A stretch of DNA of 54,226 nt from an uncultured Bacilli bacterium (GCA_934120015.1 CAKOTD010000005.1:1-54226); one strand, 5' to 3'. Positions 40,991 to 50,414 are shown, counted from the first letter of the stretch. Made by a program: numbers and translations. The notes: a model not told the origin generated them from the letters alone.

Positions 40991-42262
40991 TTACTTTTTA
41001 AAATAAGAAATAATACTATCTTTATCAACTATACATTTTTCATTGGTACTAGCATCTTCTATTTCATAATTGGCACCATCAAATCTTGAACCAAGTACAA
41101 TTATTTTTGGAGTACCTAAAGTATATACATCATTAATTCTATTTCCTATACTTAAATTATCCCTATCATCTATAATAGCACTTATTCCATTATCATTTAA
41201 ATAATTATATAAATTAAATGCATTCTCACGATTATTTTCATTATATATAATTTGAACTTTATATGGAGCAATATGATATGGAAGGACAAAACCCTTTACT
41301 ACATTATCCTTAATAATAACATTATTTTCAATTAATACAGCAATTATTCTTCCTAATCCAATTCCATAGCATCCCATGTAATATGGTTTGTTTTTACCAT
41401 CTTCATCTTGAAAATATAGCTTCATTGATTCAGAATATTTAGTTCCAAGTTCAAAATTGTTACCAAGTTCTACAGAATTATATTCTTTCATATTATCCAA
41501 ATCTAAACCATTTAGTTTTTTAATAAATGTTTCTTTATCTTCAAAATCAAGTACTTCTTTATTTATTCCAATATTATTTTTTTCATCATATAAAATAATA
41601 TCTTCACCTAATTTAGTAATGGCTTGAAATTCTTCTGATACTCTACCACCCATTGTTCCACCATCACTTACAACAGGTATAATATTAATTCCAATTCTTT
41701 TAAAAATATTCATGTAAACATCATGCATTTTATTAAAATTAGCATGCATATCTTCTTCAGATTTGTCAAATGAATAGGCATCCATCATAACAAATGTTCT
41801 TGGTCTAAATAAATATCCTCTAGTTCTAATTTCCTTTCTGAATTTTTCACCAACTTGATAATATGTAGTTGGTAAATTTTTATATGAAAGTAAACGATTA
41901 GCCCCAAATATAGTAGCACATTCTTCTGCGGTAGGAGCAAGTCCATATTCTCCTAAATTATTATTAATAGTAAACATTGTATCAGATTCATCAGTATATA
42001 CAATCCATCTATTAGACTGATCCCATATTTTTCTAGGTTGTAATTTAGGAAATTCAACATGAATACAATCTGCTTTATCAAGTTCTTCCATTATAATATT
42101 TTCAACATTTCTTTCTAGCTTTGTCCATATATTGCCATATCCATATATACCACTTTCAAATTGATATAATTCTCCTAATTTCATTAAAATATCCTGACCA
42201 GAATAAGATTTATCGACATCATTAAAATTAATTTTTTTAATATTTAACTTACTTAATTTCAT
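40991..42262 (-). CDS. proS: Proline--tRNA ligase, short form
   Basis: 423 residues, class II: motif 2 in YQVGEKFRKEIRTRGYLFRPRTF, motif 3 in YMGCYGIGLGRIIAVL, and a C-terminal anticodon domain (PYKVQIIYNENNRE... LGTPKIIVLGSR, quoted in parts). Usual bacterial ProRS (about 570 aa) has a 180-residue INS editing domain between motifs 2 and 3. Here this stretch (EEFQAITKLGEDIILYDEKN to ELGNNFELGTKYS) is about 60-70 residues, so INS is reduced to a stub as in some alphaproteobacterial enzymes. Editing of Ala-tRNA(Pro) would need a separate factor. Start at ATG 42262, eight bases after GGAGG. Confidence 0.92.
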   Translation of the reverse strand: MKLSKLNIKKINFNDVDKSYSGQDILMKLGELYQFESGIYGYGNIWTKLERNVENIIMEELDKADCIHVEFPKLQPRKIWDQSNRWIVYTDESDTMFTINNNLGEYGLAPTAEECATIFGANRLLSYKNLPTTYYQVGEKFRKEIRTRGYLFRPRTFVMMDAYSFDKSEEDMHANFNKMHDVYMNIFKRIGINIIPVVSDGGTMGGRVSEEFQAITKLGEDIILYDEKNNIGINKEVLDFEDKETFIKKLNGLDLDNMKEYNSVELGNNFELGTKYSESMKLYFQDEDGKNKPYYMGCYGIGLGRIIAVLIENNVIIKDNVVKGFVLPYHIAPYKVQIIYNENNRENAFNLYNYLNDNGISAIIDDRDNLSIGNRINDVYTLGTPKIIVLGSRFDGANYEIEDASTNEKCIVDKDSIISYFKK

Positions 42263-42324
42263 AGTATATTCCTCCATACATCATTATAATTATACATTAA
42301 TTTGTAAAAAAAAAGAAGATATTA

Positions 42325-43395
42325 TTAGCAAATATACTTTCTTTCCACTCTTTTTCCTACCATACACATAACTTCATATGGAATTGTATCCAAATGTTTA
42401 GCAACTTCTTCTATATGGTCTATATCCTTAAGCAAAACAACTTTATCATGGGTTTTAACCTTATCATCTACTTTAACAAAAAGCATATCCATACATATAT
42501 TACCTACTATTTTATATTTTTTATTATTAATATAAACATATCTTCCTGTATTTTTTCTAATGATTCCATCTGCATAACCTATTGGTATAACTGCAATATA
42601 TTCTTTACTATTAGCCCTATAAATGCCATTATAACCAACTGTATCATCTTTGTTAAGGGTATTAATTTGTATAATTTCACTATACAAACTAAAAGTACTC
42701 TGTAAAGCTAATTTCTTATTTTTGGTAAAACCATACATCATTATTCCTATTCTACAACCATTTACAAAATCTGGCTTATCATAATTGACAATACCATCAC
42801 TTGCAGACATATGAATAATGTTTATATTACTCATATCAATAGACTCAAGCATTTCTTTAAACTTACTCATTTGTTTTACATATATATCTTTGTTATCCGC
42901 ATTATATAAATGTGTATAAACCCCTTCAACAAATATACTTTTATTTTTTAATATTTCAAACACTTTACGTAGTTCATTAGTGTTTGAAATTCCAAGTCTA
43001 TTCATTCCTGTATTAATCTTTATATGGACTCTTTTTACATTAAAATTATAAGTCATTAGTTCATTTAAATATTCCAAGGAATTAATAGTTATAGTAATAT
43101 CATTTTTTATACATAAATCTGTATGCTCAGCAGGAACTACTCCTAGACATAATATTGGAATATCCTTAATAGTTTTTCTTATTTTTAATGCTTCATCTAA
43201 TGTTGCAACTGCTAAATAGTTACACCCACCATCTATTACGGCTTTTACGGATTCAATTCCATCATGTCCATAATTATCAGCTTTTACAACACCAATATAA
43301 TACTTATAATTATTATAACAATCAATTATCTTTTTTATGTTTTCTCTAATATTAATAGTATTTACCTCAACATATGTATTTCTATTTAAATTCAT
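42325..43395 (-). CDS. alr: Alanine racemase
   Basis: 356 residues, PLP-dependent, making D-Ala for peptidoglycan. The PLP-Lys is in VVKADNYGHDG (about K35), RIGIMMYGF and VGYNGIYRANS hold the conserved Arg and catalytic Tyr regions, and IPIGYADGIIRKN the C-terminal motif. Length is at the low end of the family. Start at ATG 43395 after GAGGTGATT; GTG 43404 lies in that binding site. Between alr and proS is a 60-base AT-rich gap. Confidence 0.95.
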   Translation of the reverse strand: MNLNRNTYVEVNTINIRENIKKIIDCYNNYKYYIGVVKADNYGHDGIESVKAVIDGGCNYLAVATLDEALKIRKTIKDIPILCLGVVPAEHTDLCIKNDITITINSLEYLNELMTYNFNVKRVHIKINTGMNRLGISNTNELRKVFEILKNKSIFVEGVYTHLYNADNKDIYVKQMSKFKEMLESIDMSNINIIHMSASDGIVNYDKPDFVNGCRIGIMMYGFTKNKKLALQSTFSLYSEIIQINTLNKDDTVGYNGIYRANSKEYIAVIPIGYADGIIRKNTGRYVYINNKKYKIVGNICMDMLFVKVDDKVKTHDKVVLLKDIDHIEEVAKHLDTIPYEVMCMVGKRVERKYIC

Positions 43396-43423
43396 AATAA
43401 TCACCTCATAATTAATTTAATAT

Positions 43424-44056
43424 TTAAAAATTCATATAGTGAAAACCTAACATTTTATAAATTGTAGATGCTCTGGGCAAATGAAAAATTCGGGCAAATA
43501 AAAGATTATAGAATTCATCAATTAAGATTATAGAACATAATCCTATACTTAAAATAAGAAATATTCTTCTATTTAATTTCTGTGCTAAAAAGAAACAAAG
43601 AGGAACAATTACATATATAAGAATTAATCCAGATAGTCCAAAAAACAAAGCACTTCTTAGGCAAACAAAACCGCCTATATTACCAAAACTCAATATTTCA
43701 GAATTATAATCCCAACATCTTACACCAGTAATATTATACATAGCCCATCCAGAAAACAACTCCAATATACCACATAATACAAAGCTTATTAGAAACACTA
43801 TCCAAGGATTTTTTCTTTGTTTGTATGTTAAAATATAAATCATAAGAGCACCTGTTGCATATATATTAATCCATGGTAAAAAATTACCACCCCTCCAGTA
43901 AAACTGTGTCATGTCGCTATTAAAGTAATAAAATATAAATTCATATATAAAACCAAATATACCAGCTATTACAACAATTAAACAAAAAATACCAAGCCAT
44001 ATCTTTTTATCGAAAACTTGTTTTTCGTTTACATATTTTTTATAAATTTCCTTCAT
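43424..44056 (-). CDS. CmpB-family multi-spanning membrane protein (second copy)
   Basis: 210 residues, about five membrane segments (22-45, 66-80, 88-108, 130-155, 163-185). GNFLPWINIYATGALMI, LCGILELFSGWAMYN and RCWDYNSEILSFGNIGGFVC are the family motifs shared with the protein at 3442-4098 (LEYVTSF...WWDYTKCRFNLNGRVC). No substrate is known for this family. TAGGAGTATGATGT precedes ATG. It is 19 bases upstream of alr and may be cotranscribed with it. Confidence 0.85.
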   Translation of the reverse strand: MKEIYKKYVNEKQVFDKKIWLGIFCLIVVIAGIFGFIYEFIFYYFNSDMTQFYWRGGNFLPWINIYATGALMIYILTYKQRKNPWIVFLISFVLCGILELFSGWAMYNITGVRCWDYNSEILSFGNIGGFVCLRSALFFGLSGLILIYVIVPLCFFLAQKLNRRIFLILSIGLCSIILIDEFYNLLFARIFHLPRASTIYKMLGFHYMNF

Positions 44057-44172
44057 ACATCATACTCCTATACTAAATATAATTATATTCTACCATATTA
44101 AACATTATTAATCAAACCTTACAAAAAATGTTAATTATTAACAAATAGGCAAAATATGATATCATATATAAC

Positions 44173-44206
44173 AAAAAAATTCCAAAGTATCACACTTTGA
44201 AAATTC
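44173..44206 (-). terminator. Terminator of the CoaB-like/aldolase gene
   Basis: AATTTTCAAAGT-GTGAT-ACTTTGGAATTT (with G-U pairs) followed by TTTTG on the minus strand. Confidence 0.8.
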
Positions 44207-44209
44207 ATT

Positions 44210-45286
44210 TTAATCCTCCCATAATTTTTCTGGTAAATTTCTTGTTATATATTCCGTTCTTTTTAAATCTTCAAGTTTCTTTCCTAGAATTAAGCACCCA
44301 TGACCTTTTAAATTAACTTTGTAATAATCAAAATTAAAATTATTATTATAATTCTTTTTAATTACTTTTAATACCTCATCTATTTCATCTAAAGCACCAC
44401 ATGGTACAGGTATGGATGTAAAAAAGCCATCTTTGGTGTAACAATGTGAATGAACAATATAATTTATATTAGGTAACATTTTATACAATCTTGTTTGAAC
44501 TACTGCATCTTTCGATGGTTTATAATCACCATAATAATACACTTTATTATTATCAAGATAACACTCAACAAAATTTTCTTTATTAATTAAAGATTTATCA
44601 ACATCTCTTCTTGTAACATATATTTTATTATTTTGTCTGAATGAAGCATTTCCTAAAAATTTTGTAACACCATCAGCATGCTCTATAGTTTTATGAAAAA
44701 TAGCAGCAACATCTCTTACATATTCAAAAAATTTTTCATTTTCTGGTATTTCTGGTGCACCCAAACTTTTAAAAGTATGTTCTCGTTTAGTGCTCATTAT
44801 AAAATTAATTCTATTTAACATTTTTTTAACTAATTTATCTAAATCATATCCCTCATACCACGATGTTCCTAGTGGATCAAATAGTAGCATTTTAAAAATA
44901 TTTTTGTCTTTTAAAAGACTAAACTCTATCGTCAAATTATTTCTTTGAATAAGTGATTTATTTAAAATTTCTACAAAAGTATATTCTAATCTTTCCTTTT
45001 CTTTATCATAATGGTTTCTTTTAGAACCTACTACAAGAGCAAGAGGATTTATGGTTTTTACATCTCTTACTTTTTCTAATTCATTTGGTACGTTAGCCAT
45101 CCAAAAAATGATTTCATAATTCTTAGCACTTTCAACATATTTTTTTAATTCATCATAATATCCACCATTATAATAATCAATATCATAATTGGTATATTCT
45201 TTTAATTTTAAATAAATTTTTTCTATTAGCCCAGATTTTTTACCACCATTTAAATCAAATGTACCAGCCGTTAATAAAACTTTCAT
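44210..45286 (-). CDS. CoaB-like domain fused to class II aldolase domain
   Basis: 358 residues. Residues 1-175 resemble a phosphopantothenate-cysteine ligase (CoaB/DFP) fold: MKVLLTAGTFDLNGGKKSG matches its KVLITxGGT start, and PLALVVGSKRNH its later strand. Residues 180-358 are class II aldolase/adducin-like: FLGNASFRQNNKIYVTRRDV, the zinc-binding pair in IVHSHCYT, and LKGHGCLIL with the third His. Such a fusion is unusual, and whether either half is active is unknown. The gene starts two bases after the decayed CoaC-like gene, with GAGAGATAAAA in front; both probably formed one unit controlled by the divergent LysR. Confidence 0.75.
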   Translation of the reverse strand: MKVLLTAGTFDLNGGKKSGLIEKIYLKLKEYTNYDIDYYNGGYYDELKKYVESAKNYEIIFWMANVPNELEKVRDVKTINPLALVVGSKRNHYDKEKERLEYTFVEILNKSLIQRNNLTIEFSLLKDKNIFKMLLFDPLGTSWYEGYDLDKLVKKMLNRINFIMSTKREHTFKSLGAPEIPENEKFFEYVRDVAAIFHKTIEHADGVTKFLGNASFRQNNKIYVTRRDVDKSLINKENFVECYLDNNKVYYYGDYKPSKDAVVQTRLYKMLPNINYIVHSHCYTKDGFFTSIPVPCGALDEIDEVLKVIKKNYNNNFNFDYYKVNLKGHGCLILGKKLEDLKRTEYITRNLPEKLWED

Positions 45287-45288
45287 TT

Positions 45289-45795
45289 TTATCTCTCCTC
45301 ACTTAAAATTTCTTTTATTTTATCAAAAATTACTTTAGTATTTGTTAATTTACCTATGCCACTTGTACCACATGCAAGCATTCCAACTTCGAGCCTAAAA
45401 AAATAACCATAACTTTTTAGTTTTTCAACATTATTTTGAACTATCTTATTTAAATACATATGCTCATTCATTGCAGGTACAAATAATACTGGTTTTGTTG
45501 AAGCAATAATAGTGCTTGATAACATATCATCAACAATACCAGAAGAAACTTTACCCATTATATCAGTGTATTGCCCATATTCAATATGTCATATATAATT
45601 ACAATTTTCTTCTACAAACATATCTACTACTACTTTATTTTTAGATAAGGCTTCAAAGGTTAAAGGATTAATAAAATTTGTTGCATTCTTTTCTACCCCT
45701 TGCACCTTCTTTAACTAAACGTGTAACTAATCCACAAATTTTATAACTGGCAATACCCCTGTTATTCCTATAACTATATTTTTGTCTTTTAACAT
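45289..45795 (-). pseudogene. Decayed CoaC-like flavoprotein (phosphopantothenoylcysteine decarboxylase family)
   Basis: It starts at ATG 45795 (MLKDKNIVIGITG) after AAGGAATTAT. The frame shifts at ACAGGGGTATTGCC, where one base is missing from a GGxGGT; the correct frame then gives GIASYKICGLVTRLVKEGA. A further small loss follows, then NATNFINPLTFEALSKNKVV. An in-frame TGA lies at about 45588, before HIEYGQYTDIM. Some eight to ten residues that should include APATAN are missing before GKVSSGIVDD. The C-terminal third (45289-45558) is open and intact, with PVLFVPAMNEHMYLN and LACGTSGIGKL. Four lesions make loss of function nearly certain. Confidence 0.85.
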
Positions 45796-45834
45796 ATAAT
45801 TCCTTCTTTCTAATTAAATTATATGTCACAATTA

Positions 45835-45864
45835 TTGATAAGTAAAATATATATTTGTTATAAT
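45835..45864 (+). promoter_or_regulatory. Promoter of the LysR gene
   Basis: TTGATA and TATAAT with an 18-base spacer, 20 bases before the ATG. Confidence 0.7.
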
Positions 45865-45884
45865 ATTTATAAGGAGGGCTTATA

Positions 45885-46751
45885 ATGAACATAAACTTAG
45901 AATTATATAGAATTTTTTATGTAGTAGCAAAGCATAAACATATGACTAAAGCAAGTGAAGAACTACATATATCACAACCGGCTATATCACAATCAATAAA
46001 AAAGCTCGAAGACGAACTTGGAGGAACTTTATTTTTAAGAAGTAATAAGGGTATGGAGCTAACTAGTGAAGGTAAAATGTTTTTTGATTACGTTAAAGGG
46101 GCATTAGAATTAATTAACAACGCAGAGAATGAATTTACTTCTTTTAAAGATTTATCAAAAGGTGAAATAAAAATAGGTTGTTCAACCACACTAACAAAAT
46201 TAGTTTTGCTTGAGGCTTTAAAAAAATTTCATTCTGATTTTCCAAATATAAATGTTGATATTACTAACGATTTAACGTGCAACCTAATAAATGATTTAAA
46301 ACTAGGAAAATTAGATTTTGTAATATTTAATGAAAGTAATATAAAAGAAACTAATTTGGATTTAAAAAAATTAAAAGAATTAAAACAGGGATTTATTTAT
46401 AATCCAATATTTTATAAAGATGAAATAAATAATTTTAGAGATTTAAATAATTATCCTCTTATACTGCAAAAAGAAGAATCAAATAGCAGAAAACTTTTAG
46501 ATTATATTGCTCTTCAAAATAATGTGAAGCTTATTCCTAAAATGGAAGTAGTAAGCCAAGAATTGATAACTGAATTTGTTAATATTGGTTTGGGAGTTGG
46601 ATTTGTTATAATTGATTTGGCAAAAAGAAACTTTAAAGACATAAAAGAATTAAAATTAAATAAAAAAATACCAAATATAAATGTATATTTAGCAACTAAC
46701 AAATCAATATCTCTAACTTTTGCAAGTAAGACATTTATTAATTATTTGTAA
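45885..46751 (+). CDS. LysR-family transcriptional regulator
   Basis: 288 residues. N-terminal winged helix-turn-helix at about 3-62 (FYVVAKHKHMTKASEELHIS, QPAISQSIKKLEDELGGTLF) and C-terminal periplasmic-binding-like effector domain from about 88 (GEIKIGCSTTLTKLVLLEAL; ELITEFVNIGLGVGFVIIDL). Length is normal. Divergent from the CoaC-like pseudogene and CoaB-like/aldolase gene, which it probably controls or controlled. AAGGAGGGCTTATA precedes ATG. The pseudogene at its presumed target may leave it without its original role. Confidence 0.93.
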   Translation: MNINLELYRIFYVVAKHKHMTKASEELHISQPAISQSIKKLEDELGGTLFLRSNKGMELTSEGKMFFDYVKGALELINNAENEFTSFKDLSKGEIKIGCSTTLTKLVLLEALKKFHSDFPNINVDITNDLTCNLINDLKLGKLDFVIFNESNIKETNLDLKKLKELKQGFIYNPIFYKDEINNFRDLNNYPLILQKEESNSRKLLDYIALQNNVKLIPKMEVVSQELITEFVNIGLGVGFVIIDLAKRNFKDIKELKLNKKIPNINVYLATNKSISLTFASKTFINYL

Positions 46752-46757
46752 TATCAT

Positions 46758-46794
46758 AAAAACCAAGTCAGTATTACTATCGACTTGGTTTTGT
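46758..46794 (+). terminator. Terminator of the LysR gene
   Basis: AAACCAAGTC-AGTATTACTATC-GACTTGGTTT followed by TGTTT. Confidence 0.85.
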
Positions 46795-46831
46795 TTACAT
46801 AATTAAATCCTTTATTTATAAGTATTTATAT

Positions 46832-46870
46832 AAAATGTGTACATAAAGTTTTATATTATGCACACATTTT
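46832..46870 (-). terminator. Inverted repeat downstream of secA
   Basis: AAAATGTGTGCATAA-TATAAAACT-TTATGTACACATTTT on the minus strand pairs at 14 of 15 positions. A second, perfect palindrome AAAATTGGCCAATTTT with T run lies at about 46902-46918. One or both probably end the secA transcript. Confidence 0.55.
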
Positions 46871-46958
46871 GCACACAAAATTGCATTTTTAGACAAAAAT
46901 TGGCCAATTTTATCAAATTTTTAATTTTTCAAAATCTCACAAACCCTTATAAAACAAG

Positions 46959-49451
46959 CTATTTACCACAGCATTGTTTGTATTTCTTACCACTTCCACA
47001 TGGACATGGATCATTTCTACCTATCTTTTGAACCTTCTTAGGAGTTGCCTTTTTAACCTTGTTTTGATCAGTAACTGCCTCTCCTTTAACAACTTCTTTT
47101 CTCTCAATATTTTGTCTTATCTCTGCCTTCATTAAATAGATTGTAGATTGTTTATCAATATTATTTAATAGTTCATCAAACAATTCAAATCCTTCATTTG
47201 TATACGCTCTTAATGGATCTTCTTGAGCATAACTTCTTAAATGAATACCTTCTCTTAAATGTGACATAGTATTTATATGTTCCATCCAATTAGTATCAAT
47301 AACTCTTAAAGTTATTGCTTTTTCAAATTCATTAGCAACCTCTTTAGGTATATCTTTTATTTTTAAATTATAAGCATCTATAACATTATTAGTAATTATG
47401 TCAACTATTTCCTCTGTTTTCTTACCAATTAAATCCTGATTTGATAATTTATCAATATGCATTTCTTGATTTAAAGTTTCAAGTATTTCATCAATATCTT
47501 TCTCAGTAATACATCCTTCTGGTTCATAATGAGAATTAACCAAATCAGAGATATGATATTTAAATGATTCTATAACTTTATTATGAATAGATTCACTATC
47601 AAGGATTTCGTTTCTTCTATCATATATAATAGTTCTTTGTTGGTTAATTACATCATCATATTGAAGAAGTTGTTTTCTGACATCAAAGTTATTACCTTCA
47701 ACTCTTTTTTGTGCTGATTCAATAGATCCTGATAACATTTTATTTCGTATTGAAACATCACCTGAAAAACCTAATCTTTGAAGCATAACCTTTGCTCTAT
47801 CAGTACCAAAGCGAACCATTAAATCATCTTCAAATGAAACACAAAATTGTGAAACACCCGGATCCCCTTGACGACCTGAACGACCTCTTAATTGGTTATC
47901 AATTCTTCTTGATTCATGTCTTTCTGTTCCTATAACAAATAAACCACCTAATGCTTTTACTTCATCTGTAAGTTTGATATCAGTACCACGACCAGCCATA
48001 TTTGTAGCTATTGTAACAGCACCTTTTTCTCCTGCTTTTGCTATTATTTCAGCTTCTCGAGCATGATTTTTAGCATTTAATACTTCATGAGGTATATGAA
48101 TTTTCTTTAACATTGAACTAATCAATTCACTAGTTTCAACCGCAATAGTTCCAACTAATACTGGTTGCCCACTTTCATGACATTCTTTTATTTGTTCAAT
48201 AATAGCCTTATATTTTCCTTCTTTAGTAGCATATATCAGATCACCAAAATCTTTTCTAGCAACAGGTTTGTTAGTAGGAATTTGAATTACATACATATTA
48301 TAAATATCTCTAAATTCCTCTTCCTCTGTTTTAGCAGTACCAGTCATACCTGATAATTTATTATACATTCTAAACAAATTTTGAAAAGTTATAGTAGCAA
48401 GTGTTTTTGTTTCTTCTCTAATTTGCAAATTTTCTTTTGCTTCAAGAGCTTGATGAAGCCCATCTGAATAAGCTCTACCTTTCATTTGATGACCTGTATT
48501 TTGGTCTACTATAATTATTTCTCCATCTTCAACAATATAATCAAAATCTTTCTTTATAGAATAATTTGCTTTCAATGCTTGATTAATATAATGAACTAAA
48601 GAGGTATTATTTAAATCATATAAATTATCTACATTAAAATATTTTTCAGCAGCAGCTATCCCTGTTTGATCAAGAGTTACTGCTTTTGTTTTCTCATCAT
48701 ACACATATCCATCATTTTCTTTTAATGATTTAGCAAGTTTATCAGCTTGTGTATATAAATTTGCAGTCTTTAAATACCCCCCAGATATTATAAGAGGTGT
48801 TCTTGCCTCATCAATTAAGACTGAGTCAACTTCATCAATAATAACAAAATTTAAGCCTCTTTGAACACGATCTTGACTCTTAACAACCATATTATCCCTT
48901 AAATAGTCAAATCCAAGTTCATTATTTGTAGTATATGTTATATCACAATTATATACATCTCTTTTTTCTTTAGGAGTTAACTCTCTATAATTTACACCAA
49001 CAGTTAATCCTAAAAAACGATAAATATTACCCATCCATTCGGCATCACGACCTGCAAGATATTCATTTACAGTAATAATATGAACACCCTTACCACTTAA
49101 GGCGTTTAGATATGCCGGCATAGTTGCAGTTAATGTCTTTCCTTCACCAGTTTTCATCTCAGCAATATTGCCATAATGAATAGCAAGTCCACCTATTATT
49201 TGAACATAATAAGGTTTTTCACCAATTACTCTATATGCAGCTTCTCTTGCTGTTGCAAAAGCTTCCACTAAAATATCCTCTAATGTTGCTCCATTTTCTA
49301 GTCTTTCTTTATATTCTGTAGTTTTCCCTTTTAACTCTTCATCCGTCAATTTTGACATTTCTTCATCTAAAGCAATAACTTTATCAGCAATCACTTTAAA
49401 TTTTTCTAATTGTTTGTACTCATGATTAAATAATTTTTTAAAAAATGCCAT
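46959..49451 (-). CDS. secA: Preprotein translocase ATPase SecA
   Basis: 830 residues. Walker A in AEMKTGEGKTLTATMPAYLN, DEAD-type Walker B in VIIDEVDSVLIDEARTPLII, helicase motifs TNMAGRGTDIKL and QLRGRSGRQGDPG, and a C-terminal SEC-C zinc motif (RNDPCPCGSGKKYKQCCGK) that binds SecB-like partners or ribosomes. It drives secretion through SecYEG. Start at ATG 49451 (MAFFKKLFNHEYKQ) after AAGGGATGATTGTTT. It lies downstream of hpf, as often in Bacillota, but with hpf's own terminator between. Confidence 0.98.
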   Translation of the reverse strand: MAFFKKLFNHEYKQLEKFKVIADKVIALDEEMSKLTDEELKGKTTEYKERLENGATLEDILVEAFATAREAAYRVIGEKPYYVQIIGGLAIHYGNIAEMKTGEGKTLTATMPAYLNALSGKGVHIITVNEYLAGRDAEWMGNIYRFLGLTVGVNYRELTPKEKRDVYNCDITYTTNNELGFDYLRDNMVVKSQDRVQRGLNFVIIDEVDSVLIDEARTPLIISGGYLKTANLYTQADKLAKSLKENDGYVYDEKTKAVTLDQTGIAAAEKYFNVDNLYDLNNTSLVHYINQALKANYSIKKDFDYIVEDGEIIIVDQNTGHQMKGRAYSDGLHQALEAKENLQIREETKTLATITFQNLFRMYNKLSGMTGTAKTEEEEFRDIYNMYVIQIPTNKPVARKDFGDLIYATKEGKYKAIIEQIKECHESGQPVLVGTIAVETSELISSMLKKIHIPHEVLNAKNHAREAEIIAKAGEKGAVTIATNMAGRGTDIKLTDEVKALGGLFVIGTERHESRRIDNQLRGRSGRQGDPGVSQFCVSFEDDLMVRFGTDRAKVMLQRLGFSGDVSIRNKMLSGSIESAQKRVEGNNFDVRKQLLQYDDVINQQRTIIYDRRNEILDSESIHNKVIESFKYHISDLVNSHYEPEGCITEKDIDEILETLNQEMHIDKLSNQDLIGKKTEEIVDIITNNVIDAYNLKIKDIPKEVANEFEKAITLRVIDTNWMEHINTMSHLREGIHLRSYAQEDPLRAYTNEGFELFDELLNNIDKQSTIYLMKAEIRQNIERKEVVKGEAVTDQNKVKKATPKKVQKIGRNDPCPCGSGKKYKQCCGK

Positions 49452-49523
49452 AAACAATCATCCCTTCTACACCTTATATTGTATCAAAAAATCAACAAAA
49501 ATCATAGTCTTTTAATTATATTA

Positions 49524-49557
49524 AATAAAAATTCAAAGATTACTTTGAATTTTTATT
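49524..49557 (-). terminator. Terminator of hpf
   Basis: AATAAAAATTCAAAG-TAAT-CTTTGAATTTTTATT, a perfect 15-bp stem; the following T tract is short. Confidence 0.8.
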
Positions 49558-49559
49558 AT

Positions 49560-50087
49560 CTACATAATTTCCATTATTCCATAATTTCCATCTTCACGTT
49601 TATATAAAACATTAGTAATACCTGTATCAATATTTTTAAAAACATAAAAACTATGTCCTATCAATTCCATTTGAAGAATTGCTTCTTCTTCATTCATTGG
49701 TTTCATCTCTATATTTTTTCTTCTTACAATTGTTGTCTCATTTGTTTCATCTGCTTTTACTTCAAATTCCAAATTAAACATCTTTATACTATCTTTACTC
49801 TTTTTCATACGAGTCTTATTTTTTCTAATTTGTCTCTCTAACTTATCAACAACTAAATCTAAAGCAGCATATAAATCTTTATTACTATCTTCAGCCCTAA
49901 TTATTGATTTTTTAAAAGATATAGTAACTTCAACTTTTTGTTCTACACCCTTTGGCTTAATAACAATGTTAACATTCAAATCTTCAGGTGAATCAAAATA
50001 TTTATCTAATTTTGATACCTTTTTTTCAGCATAACTTCTAATTGCTTCAGTAATTTCTAATTTTTGACCACGAATATTAAATTTCAT
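49560..50087 (-). CDS. hpf: Long-form ribosome hibernation promoting factor
   Basis: 175 residues. The N-terminal S30AE domain (MKFNIRGQKLEITEAIRSYA, KVSKLDKYF) blocks mRNA and tRNA sites of the 30S, and the C-terminal domain (about 120-175, VRRKNIEMKPMNEEEAILQM, GHSFYVFKNIDT) drives 100S dimer formation. Both are present, so this is the long form of Bacillota. Start at ATG 50087 after GGAGGATGATAAT; an upstream ATG at 50102 overlaps that site. Confidence 0.96.
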   Translation of the reverse strand: MKFNIRGQKLEITEAIRSYAEKKVSKLDKYFDSPEDLNVNIVIKPKGVEQKVEVTISFKKSIIRAEDSNKDLYAALDLVVDKLERQIRKNKTRMKKSKDSIKMFNLEFEVKADETNETTIVRRKNIEMKPMNEEEAILQMELIGHSFYVFKNIDTGITNVLYKREDGNYGIMEIM

Positions 50088-50194
50088 ATTATCATCCTCC
50101 ATACATATTATAACATGAATTAATATAAAAAAGAATGTGAAATTATGATATTTACTTATTCAAATTTAATTCTAAATAATTTTTATATAAATTA

Positions 50195-50219
50195 AAAACT
50201 GCTACACAAGAGCAGTTTT
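50195..50219 (-). terminator. Terminator overlapping the csp stop codon
   Basis: AAAACTGCT-CTTGTGT-AGCAGTTTT followed by TAATTT on the minus strand; the TAG stop lies in the loop and 3' arm. Confidence 0.8.
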
Positions 50220-50414
50220 AACTTCAACAACTTTTTTAGCTTGCAATCCTTTATCAGTTCTTACTAACTCAAAATCAACATATTGACCTTCAACTAATGT
50301 CTTATAGCCTTCTGAAAGTATTGCAGAATAATGAACAAAAATATCTTCTCCATCACTATATTCTATAAAACCATATCCTTTTTCATTATTAAACCATTTT
50401 ACTTTTCCTCTCAT
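50202..50414 (-). CDS. Cold-shock protein (CspA family)
   Basis: 70 residues, one OB-fold cold-shock domain. RNP1 (KGYGFIEY) and RNP2 (DIFVHYSAI) with the N-terminal GKVKWFNNEKG are present. It binds single-stranded RNA. AGAAGGAGGATTTAT precedes ATG. The long AT-rich region upstream could give a structured leader of the kind csp mRNAs have. Confidence 0.96.
   Translation of the reverse strand: MRGKVKWFNNEKGYGFIEYSDGEDIFVHYSAILSEGYKTLVEGQYVDFELVRTDKGLQAKKVVEVKTALV

Noticed and set aside
46855..46863. TTATGCACA resembling a DnaA box next to inverted repeats downstream of secA
   Set aside because: A single box with no cluster, no dnaA or dnaN nearby, and the repeats are better explained as a secA terminator.
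48165..48353. Short plus-strand open frames opposite secA and other long genes
   Set aside because: They lie antisense to conserved coding sequence, have no ribosome binding sites and poor codon use.
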